From: Bacillota bacterium
Lineage (GTDB): Bacteria > Bacillota > Clostridia > Lachnospirales > Lachnospiraceae
Length of the DNA stretch: 51,588 nt
Assembly (NCBI GenBank): GCA_023408815.1
Contig: JAEYJO010000031.1
Span: 1-51,588, forward strand
Direction: 5' to 3'
This document shows, piece by piece, positions 34,772 to 43,051 of this stretch (the first letter of the stretch is position 1; each line of letters starts with the position of its first letter). The position numbers and the translations under genes were made by a program. Under the pieces are notes generated by a model. That model ran no database searches and was not told the DNA's origin. It saw nothing but the letters and a program-made list of their open reading frames with translations.

Positions 34772-35242
34772 TCATATACCTAATAACCTATGCAATATTT
34801 CTCTGTAGCCGGGGACATATCTTTCCAAAAAGCCGCCTCCTGTATAGACATACGGCGGCCTTTCGGGAAACACGGTGTACATTCTCCAGACATATACTGC
34901 GAGCATAGCGATCCCAATAATTATCAGCCCGGTTTTCCAACCTTTTATCCTTTTTCCGAGGATATAGCGGCATATCACGCAGTAGCCGATAAATAGTATA
35001 ACAGGAAGCGCCATGGGATTGAGATTCCATGAGCGCACGAACTGTCCGGTCAGCATGAAAAATACGGCCCGCGTCATTCCGCAGCCCGCACAAGGAAAGC
35101 CCGTCAGTATGACCAGCGGGCAAAATGCGTGATATATAGCGTGTACCATAATGTAGTAAGCCGTAAAAGCAAGCATGACTTCCTTAGCATTCCACAAATC
35201 CGCTCCTATTCGCTTACCTATCCCCTTTATCCTCTGCTTCAT
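34772..35242 (-). CDS. DUF2752 family membrane protein
   Basis: A 156-residue membrane protein with three to four hydrophobic helices. The family motif is exact: CPLVILTGFPCAGCGMTRAV, with the two conserved cysteines of PCAGCGMTRA, then SWNLNPMALPVI. DUF2752 proteins have no assigned function. GGGAGGGAGC sits directly before the ATG. It lies 74 bases after the ABC-F gene and often occurs next to small membrane proteins such as the one downstream here. Confidence 0.88.
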   Translation of the reverse strand: MKQRIKGIGKRIGADLWNAKEVMLAFTAYYIMVHAIYHAFCPLVILTGFPCAGCGMTRAVFFMLTGQFVRSWNLNPMALPVILFIGYCVICRYILGKRIKGWKTGLIIIGIAMLAVYVWRMYTVFPERPPYVYTGGGFLERYVPGYREILHRLLGI

Positions 35243-35316
35243 GCTCCCTCCCGCTAAAAATCCACTAACTTGTTACTTCCCCGCAATATATTACCGGCTT
35301 TCCGCCCTGCACTTCG

Positions 35317-37185
35317 TCACTGGCTTTCTATCCTGCTGTTCAGCTCCTCGAGATACATCCAGCGGTCCATTCTCTCTTCCAGCTTCTGCTCGGTTTCTTC
35401 CTTTTCCTTCGTCAGCTCATTTAATTTTATGAAATCCGTGGAAGCCCGGAGAATTCTTTCATCCAATACCTCAAGATATTCCTCCAGCTTCGCGATTTCA
35501 CCTTCTATCGTTTCGTAATCTTTCTGTTCTTTATAAGTAAACTTAAGCTTGGATGACTGTGCCTTCCAGCTCTTTTTTCCGTCTTTTTCTTCTGCCCTAT
35601 TTACGGCACTGCTCTTTGCCGCTTTCCCGCCGAATCGTCCATCTGATTCTCCCGAAGCCAGTGCAGCGTTCATAGCTTCCTTCTTATCGGCATAATCCGT
35701 ATACCCGCCTTCATATTGGCGCAGCTTCCCGTTTCCTTCAAAAGCAAAAATCCTGCGCACCGTTCGGTCTAAAAAGTATCTGTCATGGGAAACGGTTATA
35801 ACGATTCCGGGAAACCGGTCCAGATAGTCCTCTAACACCGTCAGAGTAGCAATATCCAAATCATTGGTCGGCTCGTCCAGAATCAGTACATTGGGAGCCC
35901 CCATAAGCACCTTCAGCAGGTTAAGTCTGCGCTTCTCCCCTCCCGACAGTTTGCCGACCAGAGTATACTGCTCACTTCCGGAAAACAAAAAACGTTCCAG
36001 CATCTGAGAGGCCGTAATGCTTCCATCCTCGGTCTTCACATATTCCGCCACATCTCTGATATAATCGATGACCTTTTTGCCCTGCGGCATCTCCAGAGCG
36101 GCTATCTCCTGCGCATAGTAACCGATTTTAACAGTCTGTCCTATCTCCACCCTTCCTGAATCCGGTTCGCACTGCCCTGTCAGTATCTTCATAAGTGTCG
36201 TCTTCCCGCATCCGTTTTCACCGATAAATCCGATTCTGTCTTCTTTCAGGAAAAGATAGGAAAAATCATCGATTAAGACCTTTTCCCCGTAACACTTGCT
36301 GACATGACTGATTTCCACTGTGGTTTTTCCCAGCCGCGAAGCTACCGAACTCATCTCCACCTTTGCATCATAAGAAGGAGCCTGCGACTGCTTCAGCTCC
36401 TCATATCTCTCCAGTCTCGCTTTTTGCTTGGTGGAACGAGCTCTCGCTCCGCGCTTCACCCATTCCAACTCTGTGCGCAGAATGGACTGCCTCTTTCTCT
36501 CCCCTGCAAAGGCTTCGTCCTCGCGCAACGCTTTTAGCTCTAAGTAGCCGGAATAATTCGCCTGATAGGAATATATCTGCCCTTTATCAATTTCCACGAT
36601 TCTATTCGACACGCTGTCAAGAAAATAGCGGTCATGAGTTACCATAACGATAGCTCCGCTTCTCTTTTTCAGCATGTCCTCCAGCCAATCCGCCATCTCG
36701 TTATCCAAATGGTTAGTAGGCTCATCCAGAATGAGGATATCCGCCGGAGAAAGCAGCGCCGCTGCTAACGCCAGTCTTTTTCTCTGTCCGCCGGAAAGAG
36801 TTCCGCATTTCGCCGTCACATCTGCGATTCCAATCCGCATCAGCATAGCCTTGGCATCACTTTCCTTAGCCCAGACTTCCTCGCCCACGCCCTCCGCGCG
36901 AAATTTCTCCTTCGTCTCCTTCATCACTGCCTGTAAGGCGGTTTCTTCTTCATCGAAGCTCGGGTGCTGGGACAGATAGGTGCAGATGACATGGTTGGCC
37001 CGAATGACATTTCCTTCATCCGGCTCCTCCAGTCCCGCCATCATCTTCAGCAAAGTGGACTTTCCGGTTCCGTTGATGCCGATAACTCCTACTTTCTCCC
37101 CTTCCTGCAGATAAAAAGAGGTATGATCGAACAATTTTCTCTCGCCGAAGGCTTTTACTATATTCTCAACTGTAAGTATATTCAT
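35317..37185 (-). CDS. ABC-F family ATPase (ribosome-associated)
   Basis: A soluble 622-residue protein with two ATPase domains and no membrane segment. Walker A motifs are GINGTGKSTL and GENGCGKTTL; signatures LSGGQRKRLALAAAL and LSGGEKRRLNLLKVL; Walker B LILDEPTNHLD and LILDEPTNDLD. A linker of about 80 residues with charged helices (RGARARSTKQKARLERYEEL) separates them, and a C-terminal coiled coil (about 545-620) follows, as in Uup and YdiF. ABC-F proteins act on ribosomes rather than transport. The start at 37185 is where family similarity begins (MNILTVENIVKAFGERKLFD). It follows the J-domain gene by 14 bases. Confidence 0.93.
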   Translation of the reverse strand: MNILTVENIVKAFGERKLFDHTSFYLQEGEKVGVIGINGTGKSTLLKMMAGLEEPDEGNVIRANHVICTYLSQHPSFDEEETALQAVMKETKEKFRAEGVGEEVWAKESDAKAMLMRIGIADVTAKCGTLSGGQRKRLALAAALLSPADILILDEPTNHLDNEMADWLEDMLKKRSGAIVMVTHDRYFLDSVSNRIVEIDKGQIYSYQANYSGYLELKALREDEAFAGERKRQSILRTELEWVKRGARARSTKQKARLERYEELKQSQAPSYDAKVEMSSVASRLGKTTVEISHVSKCYGEKVLIDDFSYLFLKEDRIGFIGENGCGKTTLMKILTGQCEPDSGRVEIGQTVKIGYYAQEIAALEMPQGKKVIDYIRDVAEYVKTEDGSITASQMLERFLFSGSEQYTLVGKLSGGEKRRLNLLKVLMGAPNVLILDEPTNDLDIATLTVLEDYLDRFPGIVITVSHDRYFLDRTVRRIFAFEGNGKLRQYEGGYTDYADKKEAMNAALASGESDGRFGGKAAKSSAVNRAEEKDGKKSWKAQSSKLKFTYKEQKDYETIEGEIAKLEEYLEVLDERILRASTDFIKLNELTKEKEETEQKLEERMDRWMYLEELNSRIESQ

Positions 37186-37199
37186 AAATATTATAACTC

Positions 37200-37949
37200 C
37201 TAATATCCCCCATACGGTATTCCTCCGCCGCAGCACATTCCGCCGCCTCCGCAGCAAATATTGCATATCATATTAGCGATGCACAGCTTGACACATATAT
37301 TTCCGTTCCCCACATAAGGGTTTCCATAGGTATACTGTCTCTGCTGATACTGCATGCCGCCGTTTTCAAACCGGTATGCCAGGTTACTGTAATCCGGATT
37401 ACCAGGCTCCATGGCCGCCGCACGTTTGGAATGCTCCATGGCCGCCACGTTATTTCCCAGTCCCGCATGGGCAAGTGCACTATAATAATACCACCTTGCA
37501 CCCTTTTCGTCCATGCCGTCAAGCACAGTTCTCGCTTCTTTATAATATCCGTTTCTTATATAATTGCCTGCAGCACGCAAATGGCCGTCCTCTTCATAGC
37601 CCGTGCTGGTGCTGTCTCCGAAACCTCCAAACCCGCCAAATCCCCCAAAACTGCCACTTCCATAGCCATCGAATCCTCCTCTGCCATAACCACCATAGCC
37701 GCGGCTTCCATAGCTTCCGCTTCCATAGCCGCCATAGCTGGAGTCACTTCCATAACCCTCCGTGCGTTCCTTCATAATCTGGCTGTAGGCCTCCTGAATG
37801 GTCTTGAACTTTTCCTCCGCCTGTACTTTATTCGGGCTGTTGATGTTAGCGTCGGGATGGTATTTTCTGCTCAGCGCTCTGTATGCTTTTTTTATCTCTT
37901 CTTCGGTAGCATCCGGAGATACCCCAAGTATTTCATAAGGATTTATCAT
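37200..37949 (-). CDS. J-domain protein with Gly-rich linker and Cys-rich tail
   Basis: A 249-residue DnaJ-like protein. Residues 1-65 form the J domain (NPYEILGVSPDATEEEIKKA; the HPD motif is in RKYHPDANI), which activates Hsp70 ATPase. A glycine/serine/tyrosine-rich stretch (about 75-125) is followed by a helical, TPR-like region (RNGYYKEARTVLDGMDEKGA). The tail is unusual: it has several cysteines (CVKLCIANMICNICC) and then GGGGMCCGGG. No canonical DnaJ zinc repeats are seen. The start at 37949 is chosen because the J domain begins there and the ATG overlaps the DUF5685 stop (ATGA). Coupled to DUF5685 and the ABC-F gene. Confidence 0.85.
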   Translation of the reverse strand: MINPYEILGVSPDATEEEIKKAYRALSRKYHPDANINSPNKVQAEEKFKTIQEAYSQIMKERTEGYGSDSSYGGYGSGSYGSRGYGGYGRGGFDGYGSGSFGGFGGFGGFGDSTSTGYEEDGHLRAAGNYIRNGYYKEARTVLDGMDEKGARWYYYSALAHAGLGNNVAAMEHSKRAAAMEPGNPDYSNLAYRFENGGMQYQQRQYTYGNPYVGNGNICVKLCIANMICNICCGGGGMCCGGGIPYGGY

Positions 37950-38797
37950 TGTTCCTGCGCCTGCCCCTTTTCTTTTGCTTCTCTTTCCGAGTGTATTTTT
38001 TCGTAACGGTACCATACTCCCGAATAGATGATATTTCTAAGGATCTCGATATGGTCTAGGATCGGCAGCTTTTCGAATTCTCTGGAGCATTCAGACATCA
38101 TCATGACCAGAATGCTTCTGCACTGCTCCTCGAAATCAGGATATTCATATAACTTGTAAAAGGGATTATAATTTCCTTCCTTCAAGTCTTTTTCTATGTC
38201 CTCATAAGCATCGCACAAATAGATGAATTTTCCCAGGTATAAACCCATTTTGTAGAGGTTCTCTTTCCATTCATCATCCTTATATACCGTGATTTGCGCC
38301 ATGACCTCTCCAAACAAGCGGGACATTTCATCAATGTCTGCACAACCGTCTATTTCCTTCTTGGTAAGCTGCTCCATCAATGCTTCAATACGGCGAACCT
38401 TACATCCATACTTCTGCTCCAAGTGATGATATCCCTTCTTAAGCAGCTGTGCATATAACAGCCTGCCGTATTTCTTATTATCCATCCAGTCATCCTTGCA
38501 TTTGTAATAGGACAGCAAAATGTTCATATCCGCCGCATATTCCGTGTATTCATTTATCTTCGTCATATGCCTTTCGAAGGGATGTGCGACACATTTGCAA
38601 TAATCCGTCTCTGTCTCCGATTCGTACAAGCCGGAAAGCAGCATGATGATGAAGGTCATATCATAGGACAGCGTCATCTGCCCCGTCAAACCGTATTTTT
38701 CTTTTAATACTTTGCATAAACCGCAGTAATAGGCTTGATAGATATCAAATTCCTTGAATTTCATATCACCTTTGTTGATAATTATATATCCAAACAT
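37946..38797 (-). CDS. DUF5685 family protein
   Basis: A 283-residue protein of the DUF5685 type, common in Lachnospiraceae next to a J-domain gene. The opening MFGYIIINKGDMKFKEFDIY and YQAYYCGLCKVLKEKYG is typical, with CGLCK near residue 25 and later cysteines CKCVAHPF. The rest is almost wholly helical. YLCDAYEDIEKDLKEGNYNP resembles the aspartate-rich motif of squalene/phytoene-synthase-fold enzymes (DxxxD); whether this means prenyl chemistry is not known. GAGGTG precedes the ATG. First gene of the unit DUF5685-J protein-ABC-F. Confidence 0.8.
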   Translation of the reverse strand: MFGYIIINKGDMKFKEFDIYQAYYCGLCKVLKEKYGLTGQMTLSYDMTFIIMLLSGLYESETETDYCKCVAHPFERHMTKINEYTEYAADMNILLSYYKCKDDWMDNKKYGRLLYAQLLKKGYHHLEQKYGCKVRRIEALMEQLTKKEIDGCADIDEMSRLFGEVMAQITVYKDDEWKENLYKMGLYLGKFIYLCDAYEDIEKDLKEGNYNPFYKLYEYPDFEEQCRSILVMMMSECSREFEKLPILDHIEILRNIIYSGVWYRYEKIHSEREAKEKGQAQEQ

Positions 38798-38851
38798 CGT
38801 ATCACCTCATATATCTCATATAGTAACCAACATTTATAATTTTCTATCAAT

Positions 38852-38892
38852 ATCATCGCTCGACAAGGTCTTACACGCCCTGAACGATGGTA
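38852..38892. repeat. dispersed intergenic repeat, family member 2
   Basis: Reverse complement of this stretch matches 17565-17598 with about seven differences over 35 bases (shared core TTCAG-GCGTGTAAGA). Short arms ATCATCG and CGATGGT close it. It lies in the 241-base gap between DUF5685 and the YaiI-type gene, which holds nothing else I recognise. Confidence 0.5.
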
Positions 38893-39038
38893 CTCTATTA
38901 TCCTACCGTTTTAAGCCGTATATATCAATAAAACTGCTATAAACAATTTATTAAAAAAAGAGTCCTTTTTATCAATACAGCAGACCAGTACATCGTCCTG
39001 CAAATAACTCGACCAATTTAGACAAGCAATGGGGCGCG

Positions 39039-39491
39039 TTAATTTGAAGACGATATACTTTCCAGCATTCTCCGAAAAGACTCTTCAAACCGCACATCGT
39101 CCTCCTCCGTTCTCTTCCTCGGCCCTTTTAAATGGCTCTTACCGGATTTACGCCTCTCCGATTTGGCGATATGACGCTCCATAAGCATCGTGTCAATATT
39201 CTCGTCGGTATACCTTTTTCCGCTTTGGTGAATGGCTCGCACACCTTTTCCCAACGCCATGACCGCTACTCCGTAATCCTGCGTTACTATAACGTCCCCG
39301 CGTTCGCTCAAGGAAAACAGCTTGAAATCCGCCGCATCGGCTCCTCTGTCCACGATTACCACCTCGGAATATGCCGAGCGGAGAACATGGGCATTGTCGC
39401 AAACTAAAAATACCGGAATATTCTTCTCCTTTGCCACTCTTTCCACAATCGCTACCACGGGGCAGGCGTCGGCATCCACAAGAATCTTCAT
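39039..39491 (-). CDS. YaiI/YqxD family protein (DUF188)
   Basis: A 150-residue protein of the YaiI/YqxD family, a PIN-like fold of uncertain role. The family opening MKILVDADACPVVAIVERVA is exact, with acidic residues where nucleases hold metal. VVIVDRGADAADFKLFSLSE and the motif VITQDYGVAVMALGKG are also characteristic, as is the basic KSHLKGPRKRTEEDDVRFEE ending. GGAG precedes the ATG. A single-gene unit with no informative neighbours. Confidence 0.9.
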   Translation of the reverse strand: MKILVDADACPVVAIVERVAKEKNIPVFLVCDNAHVLRSAYSEVVIVDRGADAADFKLFSLSERGDVIVTQDYGVAVMALGKGVRAIHQSGKRYTDENIDTMLMERHIAKSERRKSGKSHLKGPRKRTEEDDVRFEESFRRMLESISSSN

Positions 39492-39599
39492 ATTATATCT
39501 CCATCTTTCTCTTTATTTTCTTCCAAACAGCCATAGTAATGTACTTTTTCCTATCATGCCACACCGCCTGCGCTGCGTCAACAATCTTGTACGGAACAA

Positions 39600-39657
39600 A
39601 AGTGTGTTTTATCAGGAGACTTATATGGCTCCCGCAAACACACTTCTTATTTTTTAT
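39600..39657. terminator. hairpin terminator after flavodoxin gene
   Basis: Arms AAGTGTGTTT (39600-39609) and AAACACACTT (39636-39645) are perfect complements. T-rich tracts follow on both strands (plus CTTATTTTTT; minus TTTTGTTCC), so it can work in both directions. It lies just past the flavodoxin stop. Confidence 0.7.
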
Positions 39658-39661
39658 TGAT

Positions 39662-40186
39662 TTATATCTGCTCAGCGCAGGTTATAAGGGACTTTATATT
39701 TTCTTTTGAGGAATTATCACTGGACCTTTCAAACAGGCGGAGCATTCCCATATCCTCCTGCGTCTTATCCTTCTTCTTTTCCAGCACCTTATACATGGTC
39801 TTTAACATAGTTTTGGAGAAGAAACCCATTTTTTCAAAATTAATTCCTCCCTCTAAATAAAAGAAAGGAATTTCCTTCTGTTCCTCTTTGGAAAGGTTAT
39901 TGTCCTTTACTGTAAGAATAACTTCCTCCGCCTTCATAGGCGCACCGCCAACCGCATATACGATCAGCTTCTTACCGCCCAGCTCAGGCATTTTCTTCAC
40001 TTTATCCCATCCGTTTATCTTTCCTGCCATGATACCTGCACCATAGATAATTACATCTTTCTCCTTCCAGCGCTGCAGCGTCATATCCTTGCAGCTTACC
40101 GCTTCGAATGCAAGCTCTTCCGCTATCCATTTTCCGTATCTCTCGCTAAACCCTGTCTTGCTGTTATACACCACGATTCGCTCCAT
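39662..40186 (-). CDS. flavodoxin-domain protein
   Basis: A 174-residue protein with an N-terminal flavodoxin fold. The FMN phosphate loop is IVVYNSKTGFSERYGKWIAE, and DVIIYGAGIMAGKINGWDKV is the second FMN-side loop of HemG-type flavodoxins. Residues beyond 110 are helical and charged. Its ATG directly abuts the MarR stop, so they form one operon with MarR first. MarR-flavodoxin pairs are typical redox-responsive units in clostridia. Electron-transfer partner unknown. Confidence 0.85.
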   Translation of the reverse strand: MERIVVYNSKTGFSERYGKWIAEELAFEAVSCKDMTLQRWKEKDVIIYGAGIMAGKINGWDKVKKMPELGGKKLIVYAVGGAPMKAEEVILTVKDNNLSKEEQKEIPFFYLEGGINFEKMGFFSKTMLKTMYKVLEKKKDKTQEDMGMLRLFERSSDNSSKENIKSLITCAEQI

Positions 40187-40657
40187 TTACTTTTCCTCCC
40201 TGATTGCAATAAGATTTTTCTCAATTTTCGTCATTACCTTATAAGTAAGCTGCACTTCCTCCTTTGTGATTCCTTCATAAAGCCCCGCCATGAATCTCTC
40301 CTCCTGCTCACGATATCTATCGCTCAATATTCCCATTTTCTCCGTCGCCGCTACTCTTATTTTCCTTCTGTCCTCCTTATCGTAAAAAGTAGTGACAAAT
40401 CCTGCCCTTTCCAACTTATTGACAATCTGCTTCACGTTCTGATGCGAACTTCCCATCACATCCGCAAGTTCATTAATCATGGGAGGGGTCTCTTTAAATA
40501 ACGAAAGGCAGATGAGAAGAAAAAACTGCTTACACGTAATTTCCTCATAAAAAGCATCTCCCGCAGTCTGCAAGCGGTTCCCGAATGCAAAGAACAAACC
40601 GAACAGAGCTCTTTCGTCATCGAAATCCTCCAGTAACCTGTCTCTGTCTATACTCAT
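40187..40657 (-). CDS. MarR family transcriptional regulator
   Basis: A 156-residue winged-helix regulator. The DNA-binding region is PPMINELADVMGSSHQNVKQ followed by IVNKLERAGFVTTFYDKEDR and RKIRVAATEKM, the wing with the conserved DxRxxxV-type residues. Helices at both ends form the dimer. AAGGAG precedes the start. A perfect 24-bp palindrome overlaps its promoter, so it very probably represses itself and the flavodoxin gene, and perhaps the divergent CLC gene. The effector is unknown. Confidence 0.9.
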   Translation of the reverse strand: MSIDRDRLLEDFDDERALFGLFFAFGNRLQTAGDAFYEEITCKQFFLLICLSLFKETPPMINELADVMGSSHQNVKQIVNKLERAGFVTTFYDKEDRRKIRVAATEKMGILSDRYREQEERFMAGLYEGITKEEVQLTYKVMTKIEKNLIAIREEK

Positions 40658-40688
40658 GATATTTAACTCCTTACAATAATTTTCATTT

Positions 40689-40725
40689 CATTATGTAATA
40701 TATTACATAATGTGTTTTTTGTCAA
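40689..40725 (-). promoter_or_regulatory. MarR operon promoter with perfect 24-bp palindromic operator
   Basis: A perfect palindrome (40689-40712; half-site CATTATGTAATA) overlaps a minus-strand promoter with -35 TTGACA (40720-40725) and a -10 TATATT at about 18 bases, which falls inside the palindrome. This is the classic layout for MarR autorepression. Confidence 0.8.
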
Positions 40726-40776
40726 TCGACGGCGAAGCCGGAACAAAATTTTGCCCTTATCCAACCGCATAAGACC

Positions 40777-40806
40777 TTGCCAATTGATAGCAGCTTCCCT
40801 TATAAT
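40777..40806 (+). promoter_or_regulatory. sigma-A promoter of the CLC gene
   Basis: TTGCCA (40777-40782) and TATAAT (40801-40806) are 18 bases apart, 23 bases before the CLC start. GGGAGTG is the ribosome site. I could not recognise a fluoride riboswitch in the short leader. Confidence 0.65.
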
Positions 40807-40828
40807 ATTATTCGGGAGTGATGTTCAT

Positions 40829-42026
40829 ATGAATTATTGGAAAAAAATAAGAAATCAGTTGATTTTCACAGGACTTGCAATACCCCTCGGCATAGCTGCC
40901 GGGTCTATCGCCGCTTTGTTCGGCAGGGTTCTGCTTTACATAGGGAATATCAGAGAAGAATATATTTACTTTTTGCTTCCTTTTCTCGGCATCATCGGCG
41001 TCCTTATCTTATGGGGCTATCAGAAATTCGGAGGCACTAGCAGTAAGGGAATGGCTTTGCTCTTTGAAGCCGGACACGGCTCCAAAGAAACGATACCTCT
41101 CCGTTTGATTCCCTTCGTTATTATTGGAACATGGCTTACTCATCTGTTCGGCGGAAGTGCCGGAAGAGAGGGAGTGGCTGTTCAGATAGGAGGAGCACTG
41201 GGGCATACGCTCGGCAGGCGTTTTTCCATAGAGAACGGAGAAAAAATATTATTACTTACGGGGAATGGCCGCCGGTTTTTCCGGCTTGTTCAGAACGCCC
41301 CTCGCCGCTACCTTTTTCGCCCTTGAGGTGATGACCGTGGGCGTACTGGAATACAAGGCCCTGCTTCCGGCTTTGACTGCGGCATTTACCGCAAGCTATA
41401 TTTCCGGCGTACTGGGGCTTGAAAAATTTTCCTATGTTCTGTCAAAGAACTTTTCTTTTTCGCCATCCCTGCTTTTCAAGATACTTCTCCTCGGCATTTT
41501 ATTCGGGATAATAGGACGGTTATTTTCCTATTTCCTGCATAGGACAAAAAAAGGCTTTTCTGAGAAGGTAAAAAATCCTCTTCTGCGCATTCTGATTGCC
41601 GGTACCGCAATCGGTATTCTTTCTCTGCTATGTTTTCAGGGAAGATACTCGGGACTCGGTACCAACTTAATTTCCATGAGCCTTAACGAAGGCATCTATT
41701 CGTGGGATTTCGCCTTCAAATTTCTCTTTACGGTGCTTACTTTATCGGCAGGATTTCAGGGCGGAGAGGTCACTCCTTTGTTTTCCATCGGTGCAACTTT
41801 CGGCGCATTCCTTGCTTCGCTGCTCGGCTTACCCATCGCCTTCGCAGCGGCGTTAGGCTACGCGGCAGTATTCGGCAGTGCCAGCAATACTCTGATCGCT
41901 CCCATCCTGATAGGTGCGGAGGTCTTCGGCCCCGAAATGCTGCCTTACTTCATCGCGGTGTGCGGACTCGCCTATGTCTGCAACGGTAATTTGTCGATTT
42001 ACCCTCTTCAGAAAAAGAAAAAGTGA
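40829..42026 (+). pseudogene. CLC family anion antiporter, fluoride-type motifs, one-base frameshift
   Basis: Membrane CLC protein of about 399 residues with an internal frame change. The first frame (40829-41326) runs to EKILLLTG; the second (from 41265) resumes MAAGFSGLFRTPLAATFFAL. The break is a G4 run at 41260-41263, where three G would join the frames. GREGVAVQIG replaces the chloride-type GREGP, and YSGLGTNLISMS carries a GTNLI motif; both are reminiscent of the CLC-F fluoride/proton antiporters. GGEVTPLFSIGATFG and the gating glutamate (GREG) are kept. The N-terminal ATG at 40829 follows GGGAGTG; codons upstream in frame lack family character. It ends two bases from the convergent neighbour. 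Confidence 0.85.
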
Positions 42027-42028
42027 GG

Positions 42029-42964
42029 CTATCTAATCTCCAGCCTTCCGAAGCTTTTCAACTGCAGCAGTTTTTCAATGGCTTTGTTGGACTTCCACCA
42101 ATTCTCACTAATGGCGAACGCCTCAGGATATTTTCCGCCGTTATACCACTCCCATGGAATATCCCAGACTCCATTTTCAGGGCGCTCGTCAATTATGGCA
42201 TCCAGGGCCTTCTGTACTTCTTCTTTATTTTCCTCATAATACCTGCTCTCCGGAGACCATACGAACTCCAGCGGATTCGCCATGAAATTGTCTTTTTCCG
42301 TTTCTATCTTTTCCCGTACCGCATGGGAAACCCTTTCACATAGATATGTAAAGTCAAATTCCTCCGTAAGCCCTGCTGCCTCTATATCCTCCAGCAACTC
42401 ACAATAGCCTCCTACTCCCATATCTCCCAATCGCGCTGTTCCCCTTAACCGCTCAATCAACGAGTTCGTATATTCCTTTGCCATCCGATACAAGCCCGAC
42501 TCTTTTTCTCCATACCGGAGGATGAAACCACATAGGCTTGCCGTCGTTCCTATACTCTGGAACTCATTGTCCTTCGGATTATAATCCCACCAGATGCCGT
42601 GAGGGTAATTATCGTTAGACGGAATTGTAAAGATCCATCCGTAATCCGCCCTGTGCTCCGTATTCTCCAAATAACGGAACATTCCGCGGTAAAATGGATG
42701 CTCCATATCGAGGAACTCTATCTGCCGCAGCAGTTTTATGACGATCTGCGCATTGTACGGAGTAGAATCCGGATTCCAGCTATCCGGGTCGATCGTATTG
42801 CCAAATCCGCCATCACTATTCCGATAGCTTGATAAGGCCGATAGAACAGCATCTTTGCTTCCATCTTCAAACCAGTATTGCCATAATGCGAAGTCCAGCG
42901 GCCTCGCATTCCGATAAACCCAATTTTTAATTTCCTGAAATGCGTCAAAACTCAGTTTTTTCAT
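42029..42964 (-). CDS. alpha-toroid (prenyltransferase/terpene-cyclase-like) domain protein
   Basis: A 311-residue cytoplasmic protein with no signal peptide. LSSYRNSDGGFGNTIDPDSW is a GGFG-type repeat of alpha/alpha-toroid proteins (squalene cyclase and protein prenyltransferase beta-like fold), and later helices repeat at intervals (SIGTTASLCGFILRYGEKES; GDMGVGGYCELLEDIEAAGL). No catalytic motif of cyclases is evident. Proteins of this kind are common and unassigned in Firmicutes. AAGGAG precedes the ATG. Convergent with the CLC gene, two bases apart. Confidence 0.65.
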   Translation of the reverse strand: MKKLSFDAFQEIKNWVYRNARPLDFALWQYWFEDGSKDAVLSALSSYRNSDGGFGNTIDPDSWNPDSTPYNAQIVIKLLRQIEFLDMEHPFYRGMFRYLENTEHRADYGWIFTIPSNDNYPHGIWWDYNPKDNEFQSIGTTASLCGFILRYGEKESGLYRMAKEYTNSLIERLRGTARLGDMGVGGYCELLEDIEAAGLTEEFDFTYLCERVSHAVREKIETEKDNFMANPLEFVWSPESRYYEENKEEVQKALDAIIDERPENGVWDIPWEWYNGGKYPEAFAISENWWKSNKAIEKLLQLKSFGRLEIR

Positions 42965-43011
42965 GTCTTTTCTCCTTCGGATGATCCAAACTTTATTCCA
43001 TAATAAAATAT

Positions 43012-43045
43012 ATCCGCCGCTTTGTGTTGTAAAAAAGCGACGGAT
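43012..43045 (-). terminator. intrinsic terminator after tag
   Basis: Arms 43013-43023 and 43034-43044 pair over 11 bases (one G-U on the minus strand) and are followed on the minus strand by TATATTTTATT. It lies seven bases past the stop of the glycosylase gene. Confidence 0.7.
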
Positions 43046-43051
43046 TCGCGA

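Noticed and set aside
36304..36647. Plus-strand frames inside the ABC-F gene and similar long antisense frames elsewhere
   Set aside because: They are shadows of conserved genes on the other strand and lack start sites and domain features.
40725..40795. Third copy of the dispersed repeat (TAAGACCTTGCCAATTGATAG)
   Set aside because: Seven differences over 24 bases, and most of the match coincides with the -35 region of the CLC promoter, so resemblance may be chance.
40713..40828. Fluoride riboswitch in front of the CLC gene
   Set aside because: GGCGAAGCCGGAAC was considered, but the conserved pseudoknot segments such as the CTGATG..CCTAC part are absent.
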